This document shows positions 1 to 10,645 of a stretch of DNA of 47,408 bases, piece after piece; within the stretch, counting starts at the first letter, position 1; each line of letters starts with the position of its first letter. The stretch covers positions 1-47,408 of the forward strand of contig JAOUGE010000007.1 in assembly GCA_029865605.1 (NCBI GenBank), given 5' to 3'. A program made the translations under genes and the position numbers. The stretch comes from Candidatus Berkelbacteria bacterium. Lineage in GTDB: Bacteria; Patescibacteriota; UBA1384; DTJR01. A model generated the notes under the pieces. The model searched no databases. It had not been told where the DNA came from and saw only the letters and a program-made list of their open reading frames with translations.

Positions 1-49
1 AATTGTGTGGGCCTAACCCGCCGTCCTCGCATCCACGAGCACTAAATGG

Positions 50-102
50 ATCCTGAATTCCTTCGGCTTTGCTCAGGATGGATCCCGGGTCAAGCCCGGG
101 AT
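50..102. repeat. REP-like double palindrome downstream of recJ
   Basis: ATCCTGA...TCAGGAT followed by ATCCCGGGTCAAGCCCGGGAT; resembles dispersed bacterial palindromes. Confidence 0.5.
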
Positions 103-107
103 AGATC

Positions 108-1751
108 TCAACTTAATTTACTGTCTACAAGGATGAGATCGACTTTCTCCCTCCCTCCCCATCTATCAAGTTTTAACCTAAAAGTCAGATCGTACTTCTT
201 GTTATCTTTAAAATCCCATTCGTTTTTATCAACGCCGAAGGCAACCATATGGCAATCCTTACCATCTTGGCAAACTCTGGCGCGAAGATGATTGCCGTCG
301 CGTCCCATTTTTCTAACATCTTTAAGCTCAATATTCTGAAGCGTAAAAACCGGTTGAGGGTTTCCCTGTCCAAACGGTTCAAGCGTTTCCTGCTCTTTGG
401 CTAACCCCAAACTAAGCTGTCCTACTTTCACAAGCGCATCAATTATTAACTCTTTTTCAAACAACTTATCCTCAATCTTTTCCGCCTCTTTTAAAATCGC
501 TTTTCCAAACTTTTCAAAATTTTTCGCCTCGAGCGACAACCCCGCCGCCTGGGTGTGCCCGCCGTAACTCAATAAATGTTTTGAGCTGCTCTCTAATAAT
601 TTTGAGATATTAACCGACGGGATTGAGCGGGCGCTGCCGCGCAACATATCATCCGTTTGGGACAAAACAATCGCCGGGCGCCAATATCTCTCGGTTATTT
701 TCCCCGCCACCAGACCCACTACCCCATCGTTCCAATCGGCCTTTTTGACAACGACGACTTTGTTTTTATAAAGCTTGCCTTGCTCGACGATCTTGAGCGC
801 TTCTTCGGTCGTTTTTTTAAGAATATTCTGCCTTTCGGAGTTTAAAATATTTAACTCTTTAGCTATCAATTTCGCTTCCTCCGGGTCTTGCTCAACCAAA
901 AGATTAAAGCCCTTGATCGGTTCACTAATGCGTCCGGCTGCATTTATCCTCGGCGCAATCATATAGCCGATTTCATAAGTGCCGATTTCCCTGCCTTTTA
1001 AATCGGCTTCGCCAATTAGCGATTTCAGACCGAGATTCCTGGTCTTATTTATTACCAAAAGACCAAACTTAGAAATTATCCTATTATCACCAACCAACGG
1101 GACAATATCGGCCACGGTCGCAATCGCCGCCAGGTCAACGAGCCACTTCTCCTGACCGGAGCTTTTTAGCAGAGCTTTAGCCAGCATAAAAGCAATTCCC
1201 CCTCCGGAGAGGTTGTAAAACGGCGCATTCTCACTTGCGGATTTTGGATAAATTATCGCCTCAGCCGGCGGCAATTTATCTCCCTTTAAGTGATGGTCGG
1301 CAATAATGGTTTTGAGGCCAAGCTTTTTGGCGAATTTAACTTCCTCAACATTTCTAATCCCGCAGTCTACGCAAACAAAAAGTCCAACTCCGGATTTTTC
1401 AAAACTCTCGATTCCCTCTTTGTTTAGCCCATAACCTTCCTCGCGCGTCGGAACATAATAATAAACTTTTCGGGTAAGTTTTTTTAACGCCCGATAGAGG
1501 ACTGCCCCGCCGCAAATCCCGTCAGCGTCATAATCGGAAAAAATCCCAATCGGCTCCCCTTCCTTTATCGTTTTGATTATTAGCTCGTAGGCTTTTTTAA
1601 GGCCTGGTATATCAAAGGGACGGGAAAGATTACCATAGTCGGGATTTAAAAAGGCTGATTTGTCTTTAACTTTGCGCAGTTTCAATACTTCGGCTATCAC
1701 ATCCTTGGGATAAAAAGAGCGAATCTTCCATTTGGAGGTCTTGTTTTTCAT
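108..1751 (-). CDS. recJ: Single-stranded-DNA-specific exonuclease RecJ
   Basis: 547 aa; SDYDADGICGG, DHH-type IIADHH and GGHTQAAGLS motifs. Confidence 0.93.
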   Translation of the reverse strand: MKNKTSKWKIRSFYPKDVIAEVLKLRKVKDKSAFLNPDYGNLSRPFDIPGLKKAYELIIKTIKEGEPIGIFSDYDADGICGGAVLYRALKKLTRKVYYYVPTREEGYGLNKEGIESFEKSGVGLFVCVDCGIRNVEEVKFAKKLGLKTIIADHHLKGDKLPPAEAIIYPKSASENAPFYNLSGGGIAFMLAKALLKSSGQEKWLVDLAAIATVADIVPLVGDNRIISKFGLLVINKTRNLGLKSLIGEADLKGREIGTYEIGYMIAPRINAAGRISEPIKGFNLLVEQDPEEAKLIAKELNILNSERQNILKKTTEEALKIVEQGKLYKNKVVVVKKADWNDGVVGLVAGKITERYWRPAIVLSQTDDMLRGSARSIPSVNISKLLESSSKHLLSYGGHTQAAGLSLEAKNFEKFGKAILKEAEKIEDKLFEKELIIDALVKVGQLSLGLAKEQETLEPFGQGNPQPVFTLQNIELKDVRKMGRDGNHLRARVCQDGKDCHMVAFGVDKNEWDFKDNKKYDLTFRLKLDRWGGREKVDLILVDSKLS

Positions 1752-1789
1752 CTTTTAAAAGAAGCCTTCCAAAATTTTAAGTTTTAACT

Positions 1790-2587
1790 TTACTTAACGT
1801 AGGCCAAGCCCCGAACCCTCAAGTCGACATATTCATGGATGTCGGGCCGGTTTTTCTCCAGAACCTGCTTTAAGGCAAAAACTTGATTGGAGAGAGATTC
1901 AGTCGGGTCTAAAATGATTTTCCAGCCCTCGGATGTGACAAAAGCCAATTTAAAAGTCGTCTCTCTAATTTCAACCTCGCTAATCTTAAGGCTGTTTTCT
2001 TCGATTCTATTTACCGCCTCGAGAAAAAAACTGATAAAGTCACTCGTTACAATTTTATTTCCCAGCTCGTATTTCGCCCCCGCTTTATCGACAACGACAA
2101 TTTTATCGGTCGGCCGGGGAATTTCTTCGTAGGCATAACCATTGTTGTCAATTTCAAAACAGCGATCGGTACACCAGATTAGAACTTGGCGTCTTTCGGA
2201 AACCGCTATTTTAACGGTTGAGGGCAAACCTCGGACAATTGAGGCTTCCTCTAAAATCGGGAATTTCTTGGCCAAGTCGTTCAAATATGTTCCCGGCATC
2301 ATAAACAAAATATTCTTGCCAAGCAGGGTCCTGTTAATGTGGTCGGCAATCTCAACCGATTTAACGCCCTCGATCTCGACTTTCTTAACGTCAAAGAAAT
2401 TACTGATAAAAATGAAATAGGTTGCCGCGGAGATCAAACATATATAAAACAAACTGCGCAAAATTGAGGACAGCAACCCGCTTCTTCTTGGCTTCTCTTT
2501 TTCAAACTCGGTCACTTTTGCAATTTCCCTGCGCTGATAGAAACTAAACCGGCTTTTTCGTCTCTCAAGCATTTTTCCAATCCCCAA
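1790..2587 (-). CDS. ftsQ: FtsQ/DivIB-type cell division protein (POTRA)
   Basis: One N-terminal TM plus 'FFDVKKVEIEGVKSV' POTRA signature; position in dcw cluster. Confidence 0.8.
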   Translation of the reverse strand: MGIGKMLERRKSRFSFYQRREIAKVTEFEKEKPRRSGLLSSILRSLFYICLISAATYFIFISNFFDVKKVEIEGVKSVEIADHINRTLLGKNILFMMPGTYLNDLAKKFPILEEASIVRGLPSTVKIAVSERRQVLIWCTDRCFEIDNNGYAYEEIPRPTDKIVVVDKAGAKYELGNKIVTSDFISFFLEAVNRIEENSLKISEVEIRETTFKLAFVTSEGWKIILDPTESLSNQVFALKQVLEKNRPDIHEYVDLRVRGLAYVK

Positions 2588-3518
2588 GATATTCCACTTC
2601 TTCTAAAAGAGTAAGACTATATTTTTCCTCGACAGCGTTTCGCATTTTCTCGATCAAGTCCCTCACGTCGTGAGCTGAAGCGTTCTTTTTATTTATTACC
2701 CAATTAGCATGAATTTTGGACACCTTTGCCCCTCCGGAAGAGAGCTGTTTTGCTCCGGCGCTGTCGAGAAGATAGCCGGCGGTGCGAAACCTGTCCTCTT
2801 CACTTTTCATCTGGTCCGAGCCAGTCGGATTTCTAAAAATACTGCCGCAGGTTTTTTGCCCGATCGGTTGGCGTTCCTGCCTTTCCTTTTTAAAGCGGGC
2901 GATACCATCAAGAATATCTTCTTCCTTTCGCCTCTGAAGCTGGAATATGGCGTTTAAAACAACCGGCGGGGAATTTAGATGGCTATATTTGAGTCTGCTT
3001 TTCCGGTAGGAAAACTTGAACCAATCCCTCTTGGCGCTCAACATTTTATCAGCCGAAATCAAAACCGATGAGCTTCTTAAATAATCTCCGATGCTAACAG
3101 AGTGCGCGCCGGCATTGACAGCGATCGCCCCTCCAACCGTACCCGGTATTCCATAAAGAGGTTCTAATCCGCCAAGACCGGCCGTTGCCGCTTCGAGAAT
3201 CAGCTTAGAGAGCGAAACTCCGCTTTCGGCAATCACTTTACCTGTCGAAGAATCAATATTGAGCCCAGCCGTTCTATTCACAATTACCAGTCCCTTAAAG
3301 CCCGTATCTGAAAAAATGACATTGGTACCAAAGCCAATTACCCGATACGCAGCTGCGCTCTTTTTCGCTGCAACTACCGCCCCGACTAAATCATTAACCG
3401 TATCGGCGACAAACAGAAAGTCCGCTTTTCCGCCCACCCCAAGTCCACAATACTGCGTCAGAGAGATGCCTTCTTTTGCCTTGCTAAAATTCTCTTTAAA
3501 TTTTTCTTTCCAGCTCAT
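2565..3518 (-). CDS. murB: UDP-N-acetylenolpyruvoylglucosamine reductase MurB
   Basis: GIPGTVGGAIAVNAGAH and CGSIFRNP motifs. Confidence 0.95.
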   Translation of the reverse strand: MSWKEKFKENFSKAKEGISLTQYCGLGVGGKADFLFVADTVNDLVGAVVAAKKSAAAYRVIGFGTNVIFSDTGFKGLVIVNRTAGLNIDSSTGKVIAESGVSLSKLILEAATAGLGGLEPLYGIPGTVGGAIAVNAGAHSVSIGDYLRSSSVLISADKMLSAKRDWFKFSYRKSRLKYSHLNSPPVVLNAIFQLQRRKEEDILDGIARFKKERQERQPIGQKTCGSIFRNPTGSDQMKSEEDRFRTAGYLLDSAGAKQLSSGGAKVSKIHANWVINKKNASAHDVRDLIEKMRNAVEEKYSLTLLEEVEYLGDWKNA

Positions 3519-3549
3519 AATATATGTTATGCACTATCCTAAATTTTTT

Positions 3550-5997
3550 TCAACCTTTTAAGTACTCTTCGGCCACTTTCCAGACATCGGTTGCTCCAAC
3601 AGTCAAAACTACATCTCCCCTCCCGGTAATTCCGTTAAGAAACTGAACCGCCTCATTATAGTCTTTTAAATAATAGCAATTCACTCCCTCTTTTTTAAGC
3701 TTCAAGACAAGGTCTCGGCTTGAATATTTTTCCTTTTCATCCCTTCCGGCAACTTTATAAACCGGCAGCAGGCCGACCACATCCAATTTTGATTTTCCAA
3801 AAGCGCTTTCAAATTCCCTGAAAAATTGGTTGAACCTGCCCTGTTGATGGGGTTGGAAAACGGCGATTTTCCGGTTTTTGGGATAGAGCTCAACAAGCGA
3901 GCTGAAAACTGCTTTTAATTCAGTCGGGTGATGGCCATAGTCGTCATAAACCACCACCTTGTTTTTTTCTCCCATCTTGGTAAATCTCCGCAATGCTCCC
4001 CTAAAGCCGCTTACTACTAGTTGCGAGGCGAGAGGATCAACATTCGAAACAGTCGCCACGGCAAAGGCCGCCGCAACATTAGCAGCAAAATGTTTTCCCG
4101 AAAAACGACGGCTCTCGAATAAATAAGATTGGCTGGCGTGTTTTATTTCAAAAGAGGTCAGTTTATCTTCCACTTTATAAGCACTAATTGAAAAATCTGC
4201 CGTCGGCTTAAACCCGTATGAAACCAGTTTTACGTTCATCCTCTCAAGCTCATCTGCTTTATCTCTAATAACCGAAAAAGTATTTAAATCATCGGCCGAG
4301 TAAACCAGCACTCCCCCGGGATAAATCCTCGATATAAAATCGGAGAAATGCTTTTTGATCTGTTCAAGCCCGCCTTTAAAATAATCGAGATGCTCTCTTT
4401 CAATATTTGCAACCACGGCGATCGTGGTAGGAAAGTCTAAAAACGAATCATCATATTCGCAGGCCTCGACAATAAAATACTTGCCACTGCCTATTTTAGC
4501 TGTCGGATTGTTAGCCGAGGAATCCGCTCCAACAAGATAAGAGGTGCCGTGATAGCTTGTCTCAAAAATCCTGGCGATAAGTGACGCAATCGTCGTCTTG
4601 CCATGCATCCCAGCCACCGAGATCCCCACTTTGCCGCGCATTAAAGTCCCAATCAGCTGGGAGCGTTTAACGGTCATAATGGCTAGTTTTTCCGCTTCTT
4701 CGTGCTCAGCCCGAGCAGCTGAATCTCTGCCTGCAGCCGAGGAATAAGCCACTAAATCAAGCTCTTTAAAGATATTATTGGGATTATGCCCGCCTAACTT
4801 AAGATCACTGCCGTAGACTTTCTTGCTGAGTGAACGCAGGACAACGGCCAATGACTTCATCGAAATGCCGGCTATTCCAATTAAAAAGATCTTCTTTATT
4901 TTTGAAAACTCTATCCTTTTAATTTCGTCTAAAATCACCTGGGCGACGCAATCAGCAGAACGGGGAAAAAACAACTCCCTTATTTTATAATCCCTTTCTC
5001 CCTTCAGCAGGTTGATTGCTTTCCTTTCAAAAACCGTGTCAGATTGATGGTGAAAGTAAACGTCAGCGTAACCTTTTTGAAAAAGATAAAGTGAGTTTAA
5101 AATTTGATGTTTAGTTACTTCTTTGGGAATCGGGACAAAAAGGGCGGGTTTATTAAAGGCGGCTATTTCGAATATTGCCGTTGCGCCTGCACGAGAAATA
5201 ACCGCTTTGGAGTGGGTAATAAGTCGGGCAATATCGTCGGAAAAATCAATCAACTTATACCTCTTTTGTAATGCAAGAGGCAGTCTTTTTTTGAAGTCTT
5301 CTGAGCGCTCAAAGTCAACCTTACCCGTAATGTGAATTATCGGGGCGTGGCGGAGCAAGGCTGGTGCAACTTGGAAAACCAGAGAATTTAAACTGACCGC
5401 GCCGGAGCTTCCGCCAATCACAAGCAAATATTTTCCCGCCGGAGAGCTCTCATTTGAAATAAATTCCTCCCTTAGGGGAACGCCGCAATAGAACGCCTTT
5501 TCTTGGACCAGCTCGGAGTAGGCATCAAGGGGAAAAGCTACGCCCAAACGCCGACAGAGAAAATAGGAAATTCTATTAGCCAGACCCATTGTGGTATCTG
5601 ACTCGTGGGCAATTATCGGTACCCGATAAAGAAAACCAGCCAAAACCACCGGAAGAGCAACAAAGCCACCCTTGGAAAAAATCAGGGTTGGTTTGCGAGC
5701 AGAAAAAGCAAATAGCACTTGAAAAAAGCCGGCGATAAATCTGAATAAATCAGCGATATTGGAAAAAATCGACCGAAACGAAATATATCGGCGCAGCCGG
5801 CCGCAGGAGATTTTGTGGTAAATGATACCATTTTCCCTCGCCAGCTTAACTTCAAGCTCGTCCCCCGAACCATAATACTCAATCTCGACATTTTCATCTT
5901 TTTCCCTCAAGCTCTTTGCTACCGCAACCAAAGGAAAAATATGGCCGCCTGTCGCCCCGCCCGCCAAAGCCACAACTTTCTTATTTTCAGACTTCAT
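3550..5997 (-). CDS. MurG-MurC fusion (GlcNAc transferase + UDP-MurNAc-L-Ala ligase)
   Basis: Uninterrupted 815 aa ORF. N-half has MurG GGATGGHIFP and GGSSGAVSLN; C-half has MurC IGIAGISMKSLA, GMHGKTT and YDDYGHHPTE. Confidence 0.93.
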   Translation of the reverse strand: MKSENKKVVALAGGATGGHIFPLVAVAKSLREKDENVEIEYYGSGDELEVKLARENGIIYHKISCGRLRRYISFRSIFSNIADLFRFIAGFFQVLFAFSARKPTLIFSKGGFVALPVVLAGFLYRVPIIAHESDTTMGLANRISYFLCRRLGVAFPLDAYSELVQEKAFYCGVPLREEFISNESSPAGKYLLVIGGSSGAVSLNSLVFQVAPALLRHAPIIHITGKVDFERSEDFKKRLPLALQKRYKLIDFSDDIARLITHSKAVISRAGATAIFEIAAFNKPALFVPIPKEVTKHQILNSLYLFQKGYADVYFHHQSDTVFERKAINLLKGERDYKIRELFFPRSADCVAQVILDEIKRIEFSKIKKIFLIGIAGISMKSLAVVLRSLSKKVYGSDLKLGGHNPNNIFKELDLVAYSSAAGRDSAARAEHEEAEKLAIMTVKRSQLIGTLMRGKVGISVAGMHGKTTIASLIARIFETSYHGTSYLVGADSSANNPTAKIGSGKYFIVEACEYDDSFLDFPTTIAVVANIEREHLDYFKGGLEQIKKHFSDFISRIYPGGVLVYSADDLNTFSVIRDKADELERMNVKLVSYGFKPTADFSISAYKVEDKLTSFEIKHASQSYLFESRRFSGKHFAANVAAAFAVATVSNVDPLASQLVVSGFRGALRRFTKMGEKNKVVVYDDYGHHPTELKAVFSSLVELYPKNRKIAVFQPHQQGRFNQFFREFESAFGKSKLDVVGLLPVYKVAGRDEKEKYSSRDLVLKLKKEGVNCYYLKDYNEAVQFLNGITGRGDVVLTVGATDVWKVAEEYLKG

Positions 5998-7105
5998 TTT
6001 TTGCCTGCCTTGATATATTCAATAATATCCCGATTTGAATAAATGAAATTATAAGCGAGGAACCGCCATAGGATATAAATGGCAAGGTAACCCCCGTCAG
6101 TGGTATTATTCCAAGCATAGCAGCAATATTAATGAGTGCTTGGACCACAATCGAGGATGTAATGCCTACAGCAAGAATTTTGCCGAAACCATCGGGTGCC
6201 TTTTTCGCCACCGAAATACCCAAAACAAACAAATAAACATAGGCCAAAATCACAAAAATCGATCTAAAGAAGCCAAGCTCCTCGCAAATAATCGCAAAGA
6301 TCGAGTCGGTGTGGGGTTCGGGCAGGTAACGCATTTTCTGGATTGATTTGCCGAAACCAAGACCCCAAAGCCCCCCCTGGCTGACAGCAATAAATGCCTG
6401 ATTAATATGGTATCCACTGCCCAGCGTTTCAGCCGAAGGGTTCAAAAAAGTAATAAACCTTTCCCAGCGATAGGATTTTGAACGAATAAAGACCGCGAAA
6501 ACAGCCAGCAGAAAGCCGGCCAGAGATGCCATATGCCAAATTGGCGCCCCGGCGGCGAAAAAAACAATGAAGGAAGTTGCGATGATAATTGTCAGTGTGC
6601 CAAGATCGGGTTCGGCAATAATAAGAAACGAGATGACACCCAGCAAAATAACAAAGGGGATTAAAGATTTCTCAATCCTATTTAGATGGTCCGACCTCGC
6701 GTCAAGCCAGGAACACAAGTAAATCAAAAAGGTCACCTTGGCAATCTCCGATGGCTGGAGCGAAAATCCCAAGTCCAACCAGCGGTGAGCGCCTTTCGCC
6801 GACGACCCAATAACAGGCAGAAAAACCGCTACCAAAAGAACTAAAGTTCCAAGAAGAAGAAATAGAGAAATTTTTTTGTATTTATGATAATCAACCGCCG
6901 ACAAAACCAACATTAAAATCACCCCGATCAGAAGATAGACTGCCTGGTGGGCAACATAATAATAATCACTTTTCCCAGCAAAGTTTTCGTAAGCGACAAC
7001 AACCGAAGAGGAAGCGATCATCACCAAACCGAATAAGCTCATTGCAATTGTCAGCAGTGCAATTTTGAAATCCGGCCGCGTTTTGCTGGTTAAATATTTT
7101 GCCAT
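5987..7105 (-). CDS. ftsW: FtsW/RodA/SpoVE-family lipid II polymerase/flippase
   Basis: Multi-TM; GAHRWLDLGFSLQPSEIAK, LPEPHTDSIFAIICEELGF, GGSSLI motifs. Confidence 0.93.
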   Translation of the reverse strand: MAKYLTSKTRPDFKIALLTIAMSLFGLVMIASSSVVVAYENFAGKSDYYYVAHQAVYLLIGVILMLVLSAVDYHKYKKISLFLLLGTLVLLVAVFLPVIGSSAKGAHRWLDLGFSLQPSEIAKVTFLIYLCSWLDARSDHLNRIEKSLIPFVILLGVISFLIIAEPDLGTLTIIIATSFIVFFAAGAPIWHMASLAGFLLAVFAVFIRSKSYRWERFITFLNPSAETLGSGYHINQAFIAVSQGGLWGLGFGKSIQKMRYLPEPHTDSIFAIICEELGFFRSIFVILAYVYLFVLGISVAKKAPDGFGKILAVGITSSIVVQALINIAAMLGIIPLTGVTLPFISYGGSSLIISFIQIGILLNISRQAKNEV

Positions 7106-8460
7106 TTTTCGACAAGGCTATTAAAGTAATCGCCCCTCTGGCGATAATTTTTAAACTGGTCAAAGCTTGCCGAAGCCGGAGAGAACAAAAGCGATTTAAA
7201 CCGCCCCTTCCTCTTTCGAGCATCCTCAAATATCTCGTCAAGAGAGCCCAGAACGACTGTTTCTTTTTTCGAGCCCGCTTTTTCCAATTCCGAGGCTATC
7301 TCGGCGGCTGTCTCGCCAAACAGGTAAACTAAGACGATCTTGCCGCTCTCTGATATTCTCCTCGCCAGATCGGCATAGTTTAGGTTCTTGCTTGAACCGC
7401 CTAAAATCAGAGCGGTTTCATCATCCATCGTTTCAATTGCAGCGATTGTTGAAATCGGGTTGGTCGAGGCAGAATCATTATAAAACCTGATCCCTTCGAT
7501 TTCCTTAACTAAATCTATTCTAAATTCCGGCTTCTTAAAATGCTCTTTGACTGAATCCATTTTGACATCAAGGCCCAGGGCATAAGCCAAAGTAAAAGCG
7601 GCTTGCAAATTAACAAGGGGGACTTTCCAGCGGCCTGAAAGCTCGCCTACCCCTTCAAATTTCTTTTCTCCCGGCTCGCCCCGACAGAAAAGGTCACCGC
7701 CAGACATTATACAGCCGTTTTCTATCTCGGATTGTGTCGAAAAAATAAATTTCCTGCCCTTGGCACCATCGATCAGCTTAAGAGAATTCTCTTGGTCGCT
7801 TGAAATAATGATCGAGTCATCGCTCGTGAATTTACAAATCGGGCTTTTTGCCCGAAGGTAATCCTCTACATTCTCGTGATAATCCAGATGATCAACAAAA
7901 ATCGGCAGGATAACCGCAATCTGGGGGCTGAATTTAATGTCCTCAAGTTGAAAGCTTGATAACTCCAAGATAACAAAGTCTTTTTCTTGGACCTCGTCGA
8001 GAAAATCAAGCGGGGAATTGCCGATATTCCCCCCAATAAAGTTCTTTTGATTTGCCGCCGTCAGGATCGAACTGACTAATCTCGCGGTCGTACTTTTGCC
8101 CTTCGTGCCGGTGATTCCGATTATCCTCCCCTTGCAGTTGGCAAAAAAAAGATTGACCAAACTGGTAACCCCCGCCTTCGGGGGAAGGATATTATCAAGC
8201 CTAGATCTTTTAACCCCGGGAGAGCGAAAAGCAATATCTAAAGCGGAGATATCTGCTTCGGGGATTTTATCCCAAGGGCCGATTACCAACTTAACGCCTA
8301 TTTTTTCCGCTTCTCGCTTCTTATCCTCCGAAACTTCCGCTTCGTCAAAAACAGCGATGTCTTTAACCCCCTTGGGAGCTAAATAGCGGACCAGCGATTC
8401 GCCTTCAACGCCGTAACCGAAAATACCAATCTTTTTGCCAAAAATTTCTTCGAGCTTCAT
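7090..8460 (-). CDS. murD: UDP-N-acetylmuramoylalanine--D-glutamate ligase
   Basis: GITGTKGKSTTARL, NDSASTNP, LSPASASFDQFKNYRQRG. Confidence 0.95.
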   Translation of the reverse strand: MKLEEIFGKKIGIFGYGVEGESLVRYLAPKGVKDIAVFDEAEVSEDKKREAEKIGVKLVIGPWDKIPEADISALDIAFRSPGVKRSRLDNILPPKAGVTSLVNLFFANCKGRIIGITGTKGKSTTARLVSSILTAANQKNFIGGNIGNSPLDFLDEVQEKDFVILELSSFQLEDIKFSPQIAVILPIFVDHLDYHENVEDYLRAKSPICKFTSDDSIIISSDQENSLKLIDGAKGRKFIFSTQSEIENGCIMSGGDLFCRGEPGEKKFEGVGELSGRWKVPLVNLQAAFTLAYALGLDVKMDSVKEHFKKPEFRIDLVKEIEGIRFYNDSASTNPISTIAAIETMDDETALILGGSSKNLNYADLARRISESGKIVLVYLFGETAAEIASELEKAGSKKETVVLGSLDEIFEDARKRKGRFKSLLFSPASASFDQFKNYRQRGDYFNSLVEKWQNI

Positions 8461-8461
8461 T

Positions 8462-9487
8462 CTAATTGAAGATTATTACCAAGCTAAGACCAATTACGGC
8501 TGTGATAGCATTGATAATCCAGAACCTCATCGTCACTTTTGTTTCCGGCCAGCCGATTGCCTCAAAGTGATGATGAATTGGGGCAACTTGAAAAACTTTG
8601 CGCTTGAAAAACTTCTTAGAAACCATCTGGATTATGGTGGTGATTGCTTCGGCAAACATTATAAAAGCGACAAAGGGCAGGGCATAAACGGTATTGGTCA
8701 AAAACGCAATCACGCCGAGAGTCATGCCTAGGCTCATCGAGCCGGTATCTCCCATAAAGAAACGGGCCGGAAAAATATTAAACCATAAAAAGGCGAGGGT
8801 TGCCCCCAAAATCGTGGCGCAAAAGATCGCCAGCGGATAATTTCCTTTTGCCAAGCAAATTATAGTGTAGGCGCCAAAAGCAATGGCGAAAATCCCGCCA
8901 GCCAGCCCGTCCAAACCGTCGGTTTGATTGGCCGAAAAAGAGATGAAAACGAGGCTTAAAATAAAAACCGGAATATACCAATAACCCAAAACCAGCTCGC
9001 CCAAGCCGGGGACAAAAAAGCCCCGGCTAAGCCAGTCCAATTTATAGGCAAACCACCAACTGCCGGCGGCAGCGACGGCAGCATAAATCAAAAGCTTAGT
9101 TCTGAACCTCATCCCTCCCCTGCCGAAACCAACGCTGAAGACGTTCATTAGATCGTCAATCGCCCCGATTACCCCAGAAGAAAAAAGAGTAAAAAGGGGC
9201 AGCAGCGTTCCTCCTCTTGAAAGATTGGAAAAGGCCGTAATAACCGCGCTCACTCCCCAAATCAAAATTCCGCCCATTGTCGGAGTGTTTTCTTTCGTCT
9301 TGTGCAGTTTATAAAATATCGGGGTTTTTCTTCCTTCGTAGTCTGTGTCCCTAATTCTTTTGCCAATCTTGTTTCGATACAAGAAATCGGTAAAAAGCGG
9401 GGTGATTAAAATGGTGATAACAAATGAAACAGCAACAAAGATAAAAGCTGATAAGAATTTTAATGGATCAATCGATAACTCTTTCAT
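8462..9487 (-). CDS. mraY: Phospho-N-acetylmuramoyl-pentapeptide transferase
   Basis: KTKENTPTMGG, NQTDGLDGLAGG, MGDTGSMSLG, PIHHHFE motifs. Confidence 0.96.
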   Translation of the reverse strand: MKELSIDPLKFLSAFIFVAVSFVITILITPLFTDFLYRNKIGKRIRDTDYEGRKTPIFYKLHKTKENTPTMGGILIWGVSAVITAFSNLSRGGTLLPLFTLFSSGVIGAIDDLMNVFSVGFGRGGMRFRTKLLIYAAVAAAGSWWFAYKLDWLSRGFFVPGLGELVLGYWYIPVFILSLVFISFSANQTDGLDGLAGGIFAIAFGAYTIICLAKGNYPLAIFCATILGATLAFLWFNIFPARFFMGDTGSMSLGMTLGVIAFLTNTVYALPFVAFIMFAEAITTIIQMVSKKFFKRKVFQVAPIHHHFEAIGWPETKVTMRFWIINAITAVIGLSLVIIFN

Positions 9488-10645
9488 TTAACCCAACTTT
9501 TCGATTAATTTTTCTAAATGATTTGCGTGAGAGCCTTTCACAAGCACAACATCACCCTTTTTAAGCAGGGTGTTTATTTCCCTATTTAATTCTTCCACAT
9601 TAGGGTACCACTTATCAAGGTCAAGACCCTTAAAACCCTCACCCACTCCGATTAGGTAATCGGCGGTTTTTCTCGCCAAACTAGCCACTTCGCGGTGAGA
9701 TTTTTCGCTTATCGGAGCGATCTCTTTCATTTCCCCTAAAATAGCCACCCTTCGGGAAAGCTTAAACCGCGCTAGAATTTCAAGGGCGGCTACCATCGAA
9801 AGCGGATTGGCATTATAGCTTTCATCAATAATCACGAAATCTTTCGAACTATTAACCCTATTGCCTCTCCCGCTTTGGGGAGAAAGGTGTGATGTCGCCT
9901 CCATTATTTTTTCCCTATCCGCTCCGGCCGATATCGCCGCAAGGGTCGCTAACTCGAGGTTCAAAATATTATGCTTCCCCAAAAACTCGAACTCGCCCAC
10001 TCCTTTTTGACCATAAATATAAAGCTCGAATCCAGTTTTATTAGTGAAAGATTTAATATTTCTGGCTTTAACTGTTTTAAATGAGGGTGATACCACTTCC
10101 GCTCTCGGATAACCAATCTTTTTCGCTTTTTCAAACACATCTTGCGGACAAATGACTTTTTGGCGAGCCGACACTGCAAGCTGCCATTTTTCTTCAAGGA
10201 TGTTCTCGATTGTTCCGAAGGCTTCAATGTGAGCAACCCCGATATTTGTAATAACCGCGATGTCCGGTTCAGCAATTTTTAACAGGTATCTGATGTCCTC
10301 CGGTTTATCGGCGGCATACTCCAGAACCAAATACTTGGGATATTTCAATTTAAAGAAAGCCATAAACGGGGAAAAAATAAACGCCGCGGCCCAGCCGGCA
10401 ATTGTTTCCGGCGGTTTACTGAAACCTATAATTGCCAAGGGCAAACCTGTTTCTGTATTCATATTTCCCGGTGCAACCAGAACATCAAAACCCGAAGCTT
10501 TTAAAAACTCCCCTGTCATATATTTAACAGTCGTTTTCCCAGAGCTGCCGGTAATCGCAATTACATAGGGGCGAAAACGATTAATGATAAGGCGGGCCAA
10601 ATATGCCAGCTCCCGCTCAAAAATTTCTTTAAGTAGCTTTTTCAT
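9488..10645 (-). CDS. murF: MurF-like Mur ligase with shortened N-terminus
   Basis: ITGSSGKTTVKYM, DESYNANPLSM, LGEMKEI; ATP-binding domain begins ~30 aa from the start. Confidence 0.85.
   Translation of the reverse strand: MKKLLKEIFERELAYLARLIINRFRPYVIAITGSSGKTTVKYMTGEFLKASGFDVLVAPGNMNTETGLPLAIIGFSKPPETIAGWAAAFIFSPFMAFFKLKYPKYLVLEYAADKPEDIRYLLKIAEPDIAVITNIGVAHIEAFGTIENILEEKWQLAVSARQKVICPQDVFEKAKKIGYPRAEVVSPSFKTVKARNIKSFTNKTGFELYIYGQKGVGEFEFLGKHNILNLELATLAAISAGADREKIMEATSHLSPQSGRGNRVNSSKDFVIIDESYNANPLSMVAALEILARFKLSRRVAILGEMKEIAPISEKSHREVASLARKTADYLIGVGEGFKGLDLDKWYPNVEELNREINTLLKKGDVVLVKGSHANHLEKLIEKLG

Noticed and set aside
9-23. GTGGGCCTAACCCGC similarity to 21711-21725
   Set aside because: Short match at the window edge, probably chance or unrelated hairpin.
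3550-5997. MurG-MurC fusion as an assembly frameshift
   Set aside because: One continuous frame with a sensible linker and no homopolymer error visible.
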